A stretch of DNA of 64,000 nt from Streptomyces sp. P9-A2. Lineage in GTDB: Bacteria; Actinomycetota; Actinomycetes; Streptomycetales; Streptomycetaceae. Below, in pieces: positions 17,803 to 25,658 of the stretch. The notes under the pieces are model-generated. The model did not search any database and was not told the DNA's origin. It worked only from the letters and a program-made list of their open reading frames with translations. The stretch is from positions 8,122,001 through 8,186,000 of the forward strand of contig NZ_JAZIFX010000001.1 of the NCBI RefSeq assembly GCF_036634175.1, written 5' to 3'. The first letter of the stretch is position 1. Every line of letters starts with the position of its first letter. The position numbers and the translations under genes were made by a program.

Positions 17803-18888
17803 ATGGACGCCATGCCGAAGACATCAGCGCGACTGCTGGCACTGCTCTCCCTGCTCCAGGCGCGCCGGGACTGGCCGGGGGCGCTGCTGGCCGAGCGGCT
17901 GAACGTCAGCCCACGCACGGTGCGCCGTGACGTCGACCGGCTGCGCGAGCTCGGCTACCCCATCGTGGCCGTCAAGGGCCCCGACGGCGGCTACCGGCTC
18001 GGCGCCGGTACGGACCTCCCGCCGCTGCTGTTCGACGACGAGCAGGCCGTCGCCCTCGCGGTCGCGCTCCGGATCGCCGCCACCACCGGCGTCGGCATCG
18101 AGGAGGCCGCGGTACGCGCGTTGAACACCGTCCGCCAGGTGATGCCGGCCCGGCTGCGCCATCGCGTCGACACCCTCCAGGTCACCGCCGTCGAACGGCC
18201 GGGAGCCCGCCCTGGCCCTCAGGTCGACAGCGGTGTGCTCATGACGCTCAGCGACGCGGTCCACGCCCGTGAGGTACTGCGCTTCGACTACACCCCGGCC
18301 TTCCCGCCCGAAACCGTGGCACAGGACCCGGCGGGGCCCCCGCCCCGCCGGACGGAGCCGCACCACCTGGTCACCCGGGGCGGACGCTGGTACCTCGTCG
18401 CCTGGGACCTGGACCGCGAGGACTGGCGCACCTTCCGGGCGGACCGGATCACCCCACGCACCCCGACGGGCCCTCGCTTCACCCCACGCGAACTGCCCGG
18501 AGGCGAGGTGTCCCGCTTCGTCGCCGCCAGGTTCCGGGGCTCCGACGGCTCGGGGGAGTGGCCCTGCCGCGGTGAGGTGATCCTCGATCTGCCCGCCGCC
18601 GAGGTGTCCCGCTACGCCCGGGACGGAGTCGTCGAGGAACTCGGCCCGGACCGTTGCCGGCTCACCCTGGGCGCGTGGTCATGGCCGGGTCTCGCCGCCA
18701 CCGTCGGCCTCTTCGACGCCGGCATCGAGGTCGTCGGCCCGCCCGAACTCAAGGCGGCCTTCGCCCACTTGGGCCGCCGATACACAACCGCCGCCGCGAC
18801 TGCCGCCCCCGCGACCCCCGCACCGCACGGCGGACCCACCACCCCCCGAAATCCGATGGACAACCCTCCGGTATTCGGTGAACGTTGA
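17803..18888 (+). CDS. HTH-WYL-domain transcriptional regulator (YafY-like)
   Basis: A 361-residue regulator. Residues 5-60 are the DeoR-type helix-turn-helix (RLLALLSLLQARRDWPGALL, LNVSPRTVRRDVDRLRELGY); the WYL domain follows with HLVTRGGRWYLVAWDLDRED and the final WCX-like segment EVILDLPAAEVSRYARDG. The C-terminal 35 residues are low-complexity Ala/Thr/Pro. WYL domains bind nucleic-acid or nucleotide ligands. It most likely regulates the divergent DinB gene. ATG 17803 or ATG 17812 could start it. Confidence 0.88.
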   Translation: MDAMPKTSARLLALLSLLQARRDWPGALLAERLNVSPRTVRRDVDRLRELGYPIVAVKGPDGGYRLGAGTDLPPLLFDDEQAVALAVALRIAATTGVGIEEAAVRALNTVRQVMPARLRHRVDTLQVTAVERPGARPGPQVDSGVLMTLSDAVHAREVLRFDYTPAFPPETVAQDPAGPPPRRTEPHHLVTRGGRWYLVAWDLDREDWRTFRADRITPRTPTGPRFTPRELPGGEVSRFVAARFRGSDGSGEWPCRGEVILDLPAAEVSRYARDGVVEELGPDRCRLTLGAWSWPGLAATVGLFDAGIEVVGPPELKAAFAHLGRRYTTAAATAAPATPAPHGGPTTPRNPMDNPPVFGER

Positions 18889-18892
18889 CAGC

Positions 18893-19672
18893 ATGGAGCA
18901 GCGGGACATCTGGGACGCCGACGCCGCACAACGCTACGACACGCCCGGGACCGGCATGTTCGCGCCCGAGATCCTGGGACCGGCCGTGGACCGGCTCGCC
19001 CGGCTCGCCGGGGGCGGAGCGGCGCTCGAGTTCGCCATCGGGACCGGCAGGGTGGCGGTGCCCCTCGCCGAGCGAGGTGTTCCCGTCACCGGCATCGAAC
19101 TGTCGAGCCCGATGCTGGAGCGACTGCGCACCAAGGTGGACGAGGCGACGGTACCGGTGGTCATCGGTGACATGGCGACCACCGTCGCGCCGGGGGAGTA
19201 CCACCTCGTCTACCTCGTCTACAACACGATCGCCAACCTGCTCACCCAGGCCGATCAGGTCGAGTGCTTCCGCAACGCGGCCCGGCACCTCGTCCCCGGC
19301 GGCCGGTTCGTGATCGAACTCTGGGTACCGGAGCTGCGCAGGCTCCCACCGGGCCAGGCGGCCACGGTCATGCGGTCCGAACCCGGCTACATCCTCCTGG
19401 ACACCTACGACGTGCTGCACCAGCAGGTGGTGTCGCACCACTTCCGGTTCGACGGGACCCGGACGGCGCGGCTGGACCGCACCCCGCACCGCTACATCTG
19501 GCCGGCCGAACTCGACCTCATGGCTCAGCTGGCCGGCTTCGACCTGGAGACCAGGCACGCGGACTGGACCGGCGCCCCCTTCACGGCCGAGTCGCGCTCC
19601 CACGTCTCGGTCTACCGCATGCGGCCCGTGCCCGTGTACCCGGCCGAGCCCCCGACCGCGCCCGGGAGATAG
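18893..19672 (+). CDS. Class I SAM-dependent methyltransferase
   Basis: A 259-residue Rossmann methyltransferase. Motif I is ALEFAIGTGRVAVPLAERG, the acidic ribose-binding residue lies in VTGIELSSPML, and motif IV-like sequence is YHLVYLVYNTIANLL; PGGRFVIELWVPELRR follows. A GTG at 18878 overlapping the WYL gene's end is an alternative start. It lies 4 bp beyond that gene and is probably co-transcribed. Substrate not predictable. Confidence 0.85.
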   Translation: MEQRDIWDADAAQRYDTPGTGMFAPEILGPAVDRLARLAGGGAALEFAIGTGRVAVPLAERGVPVTGIELSSPMLERLRTKVDEATVPVVIGDMATTVAPGEYHLVYLVYNTIANLLTQADQVECFRNAARHLVPGGRFVIELWVPELRRLPPGQAATVMRSEPGYILLDTYDVLHQQVVSHHFRFDGTRTARLDRTPHRYIWPAELDLMAQLAGFDLETRHADWTGAPFTAESRSHVSVYRMRPVPVYPAEPPTAPGR

Positions 19673-19769
19673 TCCCGCGCGGCGACATCACGGTGGAACG
19701 GCCGGAGCCGCCGCCGAACGGCGGCCTCGTCCGCCTGCGGTCCCCCGTTCGCAGAGATACGGCGGGAAG

Positions 19770-20045
19770 CGGCCGGGACGACCACGAGGGCCAGGACGTG
19801 CTGGACCGGCGATACGTGGCCGTCATGGCCAAGCCGTTCGTCTCCGACCGCCATGGCGATCGCCCTCAACGCCGTGCGCGCCCACGGTGGTTACGGCTGC
19901 TCGACCCAGTTCGGCGTCGAACGCCACTTCCGCGACGCCCCCTGGAATTCGCCGATCATGGGGGAGGGAGCCAACGAGATCCGGCGCAATGTGATCGCCG
20001 GCCGGCCCGTCGAGCGCGGCGGTTTCGACGCCTGGGAGTGCGAGC
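19770..20045 (+). pseudogene. C-terminal remnant of an acyl-CoA dehydrogenase
   Basis: DVLDRRYVAVMAKPFVSD in one frame continues one base off as MAIALNAVRAHGGYGCSTQF, then GVERHFRDAP and IMGEGANEIRRNVIAGRPVE. These are the last 80 or so residues of an acyl-CoA dehydrogenase (AHGGYG, GEGxNEIxR). The N-terminal 300 residues are absent, a frameshift splits the rest near 19851, and the frame runs past the natural end. Dead gene fragment. Confidence 0.72.
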
Positions 20046-20070
20046 GGCCGGACCGGCGCCGGTCCGGCCG
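20045..20070. terminator. 26-bp perfect palindrome downstream of terD
   Basis: A perfect inverted repeat with no loop, built of CGGCCGGACCGG and its complement around GC. It lies 36 bp past the terD stop. As RNA it would form a 12-bp hairpin, so it is probably the terminator for terD, without a T tract. Confidence 0.5.
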
Positions 20071-20105
20071 CGGAGGAGCCGGCCCGGCGACTGGTCCGGT
20101 CGGTG

Positions 20106-20681
20106 TCAGACCCCGACGCCGAAGTCGGCGGCGATTCCGGCGAGCCCGGAGGCGTACCCCTGGCCGACGGCGCGGAACTTCCACTCGGCGCCGTTGCGGT
20201 AGAGCTCGCCGAAGACCATGGCGGTCTCGGTGGAGGCGTCCTCGGAGAGGTCGTAGCGGGCGATCTCCTGGTTGTTCGCCTGGTTGACGACCCGGATGAA
20301 GGCGTTGCGGACCTGGCCGAAGCTCTGGCCGCGGTTCTCCGCGTCATGGATCGAGACCGGGAAGACGATCTTGTCGACGTCGGCGGGCACACCGGCGAGG
20401 TTCACCTTGACGGACTCGTCGTCGCCCTCGCCCTCACCGGTGAGGTTGTCCCCGGTGTGCTCCACCGAACCGTCCGGGCTCTTCAGGTTGTTGTAGAAGA
20501 CGAAGTGCTGGTCGGACGGCACCCTGCCGGAGGTGTTGAGCAGCAGGGCGGAGGCGTCGAGGTCGTAGTCGGTGCCGGTGGTGGTGCGTACGTCCCAGCC
20601 GAGGCCGATCACGACCGCGGTCAGGCCCGGGGCCTCCTTGCTGAGAGAGACGTTGCCGCCCTTGGAAAGGGAAACTCCCAC
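20106..20681 (-). CDS. TerD-family calcium-binding stress protein
   Basis: A 191-residue TerD-domain protein beginning [20 protein letters not shown], with [53 protein letters not shown] and [20 protein letters not shown]. The acidic loops bind Ca2+ in this family. TerD proteins belong to the tellurite-resistance and general stress system and are abundant in Streptomyces, where they affect differentiation. GTG 20681 is preceded by AAGGAG at a 6-nt spacing. Confidence 0.93.
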   Translation of the reverse strand: MGVSLSKGGNVSLSKEAPGLTAVVIGLGWDVRTTTGTDYDLDASALLLNTSGRVPSDQHFVFYNNLKSPDGSVEHTGDNLTGEGEGDDESVKVNLAGVPADVDKIVFPVSIHDAENRGQSFGQVRNAFIRVVNQANNQEIARYDLSEDASTETAMVFGELYRNGAEWKFRAVGQGYASGLAGIAADFGVGV

Positions 20682-20754
20682 TTCGTACTCCTTCTCGGTC
20701 GTTCTCGGTGGTTGTTGAACGTTTGCGATGCTCAGGACGTTCCAGGCCGGGTGC

Positions 20755-21021
20755 TCAGTTGCGTGAGTTGCCGAAGAGGACGCGGTAGGCGATGAGCAGG
20801 ACGAGCGCGCCCACGATCGCCGAGCCCCAGGTGGCGGCGTCGAAGAACTCCCGCTGCACCGGCCGGTCCAGGAACTGCGACGACAGCCAGCCGCCCAGGA
20901 AGGCCCCCGCGACGCCGATGACCGTCGTACCGATGAGCCCGCCCGGGTCGCGCCCGGGCAGGATGGCCTTGGCCACCGCCCCTGCGAGCAGTCCCAGCAC
21001 CAGCCATGCGATGACGCCCAT
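20755..21021 (-). CDS. GlsB/YeaQ/YmgE-family stress membrane protein
   Basis: An 88-residue protein with three hydrophobic helices ([53 protein letters not shown]) and the family motif [12 protein letters not shown]. These small proteins are induced in general stress responses. It lies 73 bp upstream of terD on the same strand. A palindrome shared with the Spo0M gene stands 87 bp before its start. Confidence 0.9.
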   Translation of the reverse strand: MGVIAWLVLGLLAGAVAKAILPGRDPGGLIGTTVIGVAGAFLGGWLSSQFLDRPVQREFFDAATWGSAIVGALVLLIAYRVLFGNSRN

Positions 21022-21107
21022 GACGCCCCTCCCAGTCGTGTCGCCGTGCCGCGCCCGCTGTGCCGACGGTGCGGCGCAGCGGGCGTCCGTGCAGGGCAAG
21101 CCTAACC

Positions 21108-21123
21108 TCTACAATTCTGTAGA
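21108..21123. promoter_or_regulatory. TCTACA-N4-TGTAGA palindrome upstream of the GlsB gene
   Basis: Perfect 6-bp arms TCTACA and TGTAGA around ATTC. The same arms, extended to TTCTACA and TGTAGAA, occur at 22330-22347 upstream of the Spo0M gene. A repeated dyad before two stress genes suggests a common regulator; which one is unknown. Confidence 0.55.
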
Positions 21124-21256
21124 AGCTGAGGGGTGGGGGTGCCGTACGACGAGAAGTCCCGGAAGGCACCCGCCGGTGCCCATGGCCACGGCGGACGAGG
21201 TGGGGCGGGCCGAGTGCAGGCCGAGTGCAGGGCGTGCCCGGCCCGCTCCTGCGCGG

Positions 21257-22252
21257 TCAGCCTTCGTCCTCCGCCTCTTCCTCTTCGCCTTCGAAGAAGT
21301 CCCCGACCTCGTCGACGACTTCGGCCGCGACCATACCGCCGACGACCCCCACGGCCAGTCCGGCCGCGCCCGCCGCGACGACCGTCCCCATGCCGGGGCC
21401 GGAGCGCTGCCCGTCATGGTGGTGCTCGTCGTACCCGTGATGACCGGTGTACCCGTGATCGCCGTGCGTGCCGTACGAGGCCCGGTGCTCCACGAGCCGG
21501 CCCAGCCACTCGTCGACGATCGCGTTCCAGTCCTGGTGCTCGACACCGTCGTGGGAGACCGTGAACCGGTTCACCGCGTCGTGGCCGGAGGAGAGGAGCC
21601 CGCCGCGCTTGTCCGCCTCCAGCACGACCTCCATGCCGCCGGGACCGGCGAGGAACGTCACCTCGATCTCGGTGATCCGGTGGGCGTACCGCGCCCCCGG
21701 GGTCAGCTCGATCTCCTGGTAGAAGGGCAGCTGCTGGCCGGTTCCGCCGATACGGCCGTACTCGAGATCGGCGGACCGGAAGGCGAACCCGAGCCCGCCG
21801 AACGCCTCGAGGATCGCTTCCTGCGCCGGCAGCGGCCCGACGTTCAGCCGGTCCAGGTCGCCCTTGTCCTTGGCGCCCGCCACGGCGAGCTCGGTCCGCA
21901 CGCCCAGGACGATGCCCAGACCCTGACCGTGGAGCTCGGTGACGGGGGTCTCCCAGGGCAGCACCACGGTGAACGGAACGCTCAGCGGTTCGCCGGCGCC
22001 GAGCCGGAAGCCGCCGCCCACGGTGAACCGTTCGAAGGCGATGACGCCCTCGCTCTCCCCCTCCTCGTACTCGGCCTCGATTCGGGCCACCAGCTCCAGC
22101 GTGATGTGCTCGATGTCGAAGTCGGCGTCACCGCCCTTGAGGTGGACCTGTCCGGTCAGTGCGGCTCCGGGCCGGGCCGCACCGGGGTCGAGGACCGTGT
22201 CGACCGTGGGGCCGCCCACGCCGAGCGAGCCGAGCAGTCGTTTGAACACCAT
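21257..22252 (-). CDS. Spo0M (SpoOM) family sporulation-control protein
   Basis: A 331-residue protein. The SpoOM domain spans about residues 1-240, beginning MVFKRLLGSLGVGGPTVDTV with RPGAALTGQVHLKGG and the arrestin-like strands VLPWETPVTELHG. A His-rich tract near 285-300 and a Gly/Ala hydrophobic helix with an acidic tail (FFEGEEEEAEDEG) complete it. Bacillus Spo0M modulates sporulation; Streptomyces homologues are stress- and cell-surface-associated. A GTG four codons up is an alternative start next to an AAGGAG. Confidence 0.85.
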   Translation of the reverse strand: MVFKRLLGSLGVGGPTVDTVLDPGAARPGAALTGQVHLKGGDADFDIEHITLELVARIEAEYEEGESEGVIAFERFTVGGGFRLGAGEPLSVPFTVVLPWETPVTELHGQGLGIVLGVRTELAVAGAKDKGDLDRLNVGPLPAQEAILEAFGGLGFAFRSADLEYGRIGGTGQQLPFYQEIELTPGARYAHRITEIEVTFLAGPGGMEVVLEADKRGGLLSSGHDAVNRFTVSHDGVEHQDWNAIVDEWLGRLVEHRASYGTHGDHGYTGHHGYDEHHHDGQRSGPGMGTVVAAGAAGLAVGVVGGMVAAEVVDEVGDFFEGEEEEAEDEG

Positions 22253-22329
22253 CGCGGCGTCCACTCCTTCACGTGCGAGTGTTCCGTAAGAGCAGTGCCG
22301 CACATCCCCGCGGACGCACGGCACAGGCC

Positions 22330-22347
22330 TTCTACAGGCATGTAGAA
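22330..22347. promoter_or_regulatory. TTCTACA-N4-TGTAGAA palindrome upstream of the Spo0M gene
   Basis: Perfect 7-bp arms around GGCA, 78 bp before the Spo0M start. Partner of the palindrome at 21108. The position fits a promoter-overlapping operator. Confidence 0.58.
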
Positions 22348-22550
22348 GCATAGATCGGCGATGTCAGGGCAAGCGTGCACTCGGTGTCGACCCGGCGGGA
22401 ATGGCCGAAAGTGGGCGCCCGCGCCGTCGGCGGGCACGGGACCTCCCGCACCGCCACCGCACACGATCGCGAGGGTCACCCGTCCACGGGTTCGGGTTTA
22501 CCCGGACGTCGGCCGCGGCTACGGTTTCACAGATCGTTGCTCTCGTGTCA

Positions 22551-22569
22551 CTTACGCAACTTCCGTAAG
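22551..22569. promoter_or_regulatory. CTTACG-N7-CGTAAG dyad upstream of the acyltransferase gene
   Basis: Perfect 6-bp arms 40 bp before the GTG start of the acyltransferase gene, in a 356-bp gap between divergent genes. Possible operator. Confidence 0.4.
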
Positions 22570-22608
22570 AGGTGTTCTGCTCTGTCTGGGTTCCCGAAGG
22601 AAGGAATC

Positions 22609-23784
22609 GTGAACGAAACGCTGCCTTCGCGCAGCCCCGGGGAGACGGACGGGCCGTCGCCGAGACCGAACCAGGAGAAGACCCGCACCGGTACCGCACC
22701 GGACGACGACAGGGCCGGTGGGGAGACCCGGTCGGCGAAGCCGCGGGACGCGCTCTTCGACAACGCCAAGTACCTGGCCATCGTGCTGGTGGCGGTCGGC
22801 CACGCGTGGGAACCACTGCGCAGCGAGAGCCGCACCGTCACGGCCCTCTACACACTGGTCTACGCCTTCCACATGCCGGCGTTCATCATCATCTCCGGCT
22901 ACTTCTCGCGCAGCTTCGACTGGAGCCCGGGGAAGATCAAGCGCCTGATCACCGGCGTCGCCGTGCCGTACGTCGTCTTCGAGGTGGCGTACACCCTCTT
23001 CACCCGGTGGAGCGACAGTGAACCGGACCGCCCGATCAGCCTGCTGGACCCCCTGTACCTGACGTGGTTCCTGGCCGCTCTGTTCATCTGGCGGCTGACC
23101 ACCCCGATCTGGCGGGCCCTGCGGTGGCCGTTGCCCATCGCGCTGGCCATCGCGGCACTGGCCACCCTCGCCCCGTCCATCGGCAAGGACCTCGACCTCC
23201 ACCGCACCCTGCAGTTCCTGCCGTACTTCGTGCTCGGTCTCTCACTGAAGAAGAAGCACTTCGAGAGGGTGCGCCGTCGGGAGGTGCGCATCCTGGCCGT
23301 GCCGGTGTTCGCGGGCGCGCTGATCGTGGCCCACTGGGCCGTGACACGGATGAACTACGCCTGGTTCTTCCACAAGTCCAGTGCCGAGGATCTCGCGGCG
23401 CCCGCCTGGTACGGGCCGGTCATGACACTGGCGGTCTTCGGCTGTTCGACGGTCCTCGTCGCCGCCTTCGTGGCCCTCGTCCCGCGCCGCCGTACGTGGT
23501 TCACCGCGCTGGGCGCCGGCACGCTGTACGGGTACCTGCTGCACGGCTTCTTCATCCAGGCCGCCGGCCACTGGAACTGGTCCCACAACGACTGGTTCCA
23601 CACCCCGCTCGGCAAGATCGCCGTCACCGTGATCGCGGCGGTGGTCGTGACCGCCCTGTGCACCGCACCGGTGCGGCGGATCTTCCGCGCCGCGTTCGAG
23701 CCGAGGATGGACTGGGCCTTCCGACGGCAGGCGCAGGCACCGGCGCAGGCACAGGCGCCTGCGTCGGTAGCGGCGTCGAAATAG
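22609..23784 (+). CDS. Integral-membrane acyltransferase family 3 protein
   Basis: A 391-residue polytopic protein of the acyltransferase-3 family. DALFDNAKYLAIVLVAVGHAWEP carries the membrane histidine of the first helix, and AFHMPAFIIISGYFSRSFDW is the second family block; about ten membrane helices follow. The tail ends in a QAQAPA low-complexity stretch. Family members O-acylate cell-surface sugars or small molecules. GTG 22609 follows GAAGGAAGGAA. No sugar genes lie beside it, so the acceptor is unknown. Confidence 0.85.
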   Translation: MNETLPSRSPGETDGPSPRPNQEKTRTGTAPDDDRAGGETRSAKPRDALFDNAKYLAIVLVAVGHAWEPLRSESRTVTALYTLVYAFHMPAFIIISGYFSRSFDWSPGKIKRLITGVAVPYVVFEVAYTLFTRWSDSEPDRPISLLDPLYLTWFLAALFIWRLTTPIWRALRWPLPIALAIAALATLAPSIGKDLDLHRTLQFLPYFVLGLSLKKKHFERVRRREVRILAVPVFAGALIVAHWAVTRMNYAWFFHKSSAEDLAAPAWYGPVMTLAVFGCSTVLVAAFVALVPRRRTWFTALGAGTLYGYLLHGFFIQAAGHWNWSHNDWFHTPLGKIAVTVIAAVVVTALCTAPVRRIFRAAFEPRMDWAFRRQAQAPAQAQAPASVAASK

Positions 23785-23829
23785 GCGCGGGTACCGACAC
23801 CTGCCCCGCATGAGTCCCGCCAACGCCCG

Positions 23830-23870
23830 AGGGGCGTACGAACCCCGCTTTCGCGGGTTCGTACGCCCCT
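23830..23870. terminator. Strong terminator hairpin after the acyltransferase gene
   Basis: A 16-bp stem, AGGGGCGTACGAACCC with GGGTTCGTACGCCCCT, closes a 9-nt loop 46 bp after the stop. It can end transcription from both sides. Confidence 0.75.
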
Positions 23871-23911
23871 CCCGGGTACTCCGCTGATGACCGCGGGATC
23901 GAACTGGGCCG

Positions 23912-24088
23912 TCAGAAGACGACGACCGGCTTGATCGTCGGCCCGTCGGCCCGTCGGCCCGTCGGCCCGTCGGCCCGTCGGCCCGTCGGCCCGTCGGCCC
24001 GTCGGCCCGTCGGCCTGTCGGCCGAGTCGGCGAAGGCCTCGTTGATCGCTCCGACCTCATAGGTCTTCACGAGCTCGTCGAGAGGCCG
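23912..24088 (-). pseudogene. C-terminal tail of a zinc alcohol dehydrogenase with repeat expansion
   Basis: On the minus strand LDELVKTYEVGAINEAFADS leads, in the same frame, to TIKPVVVF and a stop. These are the last residues of class III/zinc alcohol dehydrogenases. Between them an 8-bp repeat adds about 24 residues as GRRADGPT units. Upstream, homology ends near 24088, a few bases from a hairpin, so only the tail of the gene survives. Confidence 0.6.
23937..24024. repeat. Tandem 8-bp repeat, 11 units
   Basis: Nine perfect copies of GTCGGCCC followed by GTCGGCCT and GTCGGCCG. The unit is not a multiple of 3, so each gain or loss shifts the reading frame of anything translated through it. 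With the present copy number the alcohol-dehydrogenase tail stays in frame. Confidence 0.95.
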
Positions 24089-24117
24089 TAGACCCCGATG
24101 ACCGTGGGAACGCAGAA

Positions 24118-24161
24118 GGCGGAGCAGGGCGGACAGCCTGGCCCGTCCGCCCTGCTCCGCC
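24118..24161. terminator. 17-bp perfect hairpin beside the IS element
   Basis: Arms 24118-24134 and 24145-24161 (GGCGGAGCAGGGCGGAC and its complement) with a 10-nt loop. Before the IS inserted, this lay about 70 bp past the P-type ATPase stop, so it is probably that gene's terminator. Confidence 0.7.
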
Positions 24162-24307
24162 CACCTGTTGTGTCCGACTGCCCGCCCTGCCTGCCCGCCC
24201 GGTCGGGTCCGCCCGGCGCACCGCCGTCAGAGTGCGGGATGTGAGCTGATGTCCGTTTCGGGGTTGGGTCTGGGTGAGGAGCCCTGGTCGGCGGGGCGAG
24301 TGGACGG

Positions 24308-24730
24308 TCAGGGACGGGGCTGAGCGAACAGGCCGGGCTCGGGTTCGGTGAGAATGCCCCGTGTGACCAGGCGTTTCAGCTTGGACCGGATGCCTTCGGT
24401 GTTCTTCGGGACGATGGGCAGGTCGAGGGCCTGGCAGAGGTCGCGGGCTCGCAGCGGCTTTCCGGTGTCGGCGAAGGCGGTGAGGATCTGCTGGTAGGCC
24501 GGGTGGTCCGGGACGTCGGGTCGGGCCGGTTCGTCGGCGGGGGCCGGTGCGGGGATGTCGAGGAGGGTCTTGCGGGTGATGCGCAAGTTCTCGCTCTCCG
24601 CGTCGAGTTCGCCCAGCCGGGCGGTGAGGTCCTCAATGCGGGAGCGAATCTCTCCAGCCTGCTCGCCGAGTTCGGCCTCACGGGCCTCGACGTACTCCAG
24701 GACGGCCCTGATCTGCGGGTTGTCGCTCAC
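24308..24730 (-). CDS. IS-borne accessory protein: coiled coil plus winged helix
   Basis: A 140-residue protein inside the IS. Residues 1-55 form a charged helix likely to be a coiled coil (RAVLEYVEAREAELGEQAGE, then IEDLTARLGELDAESENL). After a Pro-rich linker comes a compact HTH-like segment (ILTAFADTGKPLRARDLCQA, VPKNTEGIRSKLKRLVTRGI). GTG 24730 overlaps the transposase stop as GTGA, so it is translationally coupled. Role unknown: it could regulate transposition, bind IS ends or be a passenger. Confidence 0.7.
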   Translation of the reverse strand: MSDNPQIRAVLEYVEAREAELGEQAGEIRSRIEDLTARLGELDAESENLRITRKTLLDIPAPAPADEPARPDVPDHPAYQQILTAFADTGKPLRARDLCQALDLPIVPKNTEGIRSKLKRLVTRGILTEPEPGLFAQPRP

Positions 24731-25557
24731 GCTGTCCTCCGGGAGGCGAGGGTGGATCCGGTGAGGCGGCGGGCCATGACGGAGGTCATCGCCCAGAACA
24801 CCCGGGAGCGGGAGCTGGCGGGCCGGTGCTCGTAGTCGCGCACGAGACGGCGGTAGAACATCAAGATCCCGTTGGTCTGCTCGATGATCCACCGCTTGGC
24901 CTGCGGGACGAAGCCGGTGTCGGCCGGGTTGCGCTCGACTATCTCCACGTCGATGCCGTACCGCTTGCCGTGATCGACCACGGTCTTCTTGAACCCCTGG
25001 TCGACCAGGGCTTTTTCGACCCTGTCGGTCTGTGCGGCCACGCCGTCCAGCAAGGCGGTGCCCGCGGCGTTGTCGTGCGCGGACGCCGGCAGCACGACGG
25101 CCTCGACGACCAGGCCCAAAGTGTCCACGGCCAGGCATCTCTTCCTGCCCGGCACCCGTTTCGCGGCATCCCTGCCGGTCGTGGTGGCCGGCACCCCGAC
25201 GGAGACGTGGATGCTCTGGGTGTCCATGACGATCAGGCTCGGGTCGGCTAATCGCTTCTTCTTCTCCCGCAGATGCCACCGCAGCAGGTCGTGCACGGTC
25301 TGGTCGGTGCCGTCGTCGCGCCAGAGGTAGAAGTAGTACTTCACCGCGCCGGGCGGAGGCATGTCGTGGGGCAGGAACTCCCACTGGCAGCCGGTGCGGT
25401 TCTGGTACAGGATCGCGTTCACGATCTCCCGCATCGCGTATTTGCCCTGGTGACCGCTGACCGAGGGGTGCTGGGCCTTCCATGCCGTGATCACCGGCTC
25501 GGCCAACGCCCACTGCTCGTCGGTGAGATCACTCGGATACGGCTTGCGCATGTCCAT
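24727..25557 (-). CDS. IS5-family transposase
   Basis: A 276-residue DDE transposase. The N-terminal DUF4096-type domain is YPSDLTDEQWALAEPVITAW, with AILYQNRTGCQWEFLPHDMP. Catalytic residues lie in LIVMDTQSIHVSVG (first D), the DQGFKKTVVDHGKRYGIDVE block and RWIIEQTNGILMFYRRLVRD (E). ATG 25557 is chosen; ATG 25551 is equally possible. Full length and uninterrupted, so probably active. Confidence 0.92.
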   Translation of the reverse strand: MDMRKPYPSDLTDEQWALAEPVITAWKAQHPSVSGHQGKYAMREIVNAILYQNRTGCQWEFLPHDMPPPGAVKYYFYLWRDDGTDQTVHDLLRWHLREKKKRLADPSLIVMDTQSIHVSVGVPATTTGRDAAKRVPGRKRCLAVDTLGLVVEAVVLPASAHDNAAGTALLDGVAAQTDRVEKALVDQGFKKTVVDHGKRYGIDVEIVERNPADTGFVPQAKRWIIEQTNGILMFYRRLVRDYEHRPASSRSRVFWAMTSVMARRLTGSTLASRRTA

Positions 25558-25658
25558 GCCGCAACCCAAGCGAACCTCGAACGTCCGACCGGCAGCGATG
25601 CCCCAACGTCACACCATCGAGCGATGACAAGCCGGACGGAAGGTCACATCCCGCACTC

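Larger units (their letters stand above)
24230..25658 (-). mobile_element. Complete IS5-family insertion sequence, 1429 bp
   Basis: Terminal inverted repeats match at 15 of 15 bases: GAGTGCGGGATGTGA at 24230-24244 and its complement at 25644-25658. The trinucleotide TCA flanks both ends (24227-24229 and 25659-25661), a T-N-A target duplication as in the IS1031 group of IS5. It carries a transposase gene and a second overlapping gene, both on the minus strand. Ends and duplication are intact, so the insertion looks recent. The right-hand TCA is the stop codon (TGA on the minus strand) of the P-type ATPase gene. Confidence 0.9.

Noticed and set aside
23937..24024. Short regular repeats that might suggest a CRISPR array
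   Set aside because: Units are 8 bp with no spacers; simple tandem repeat.
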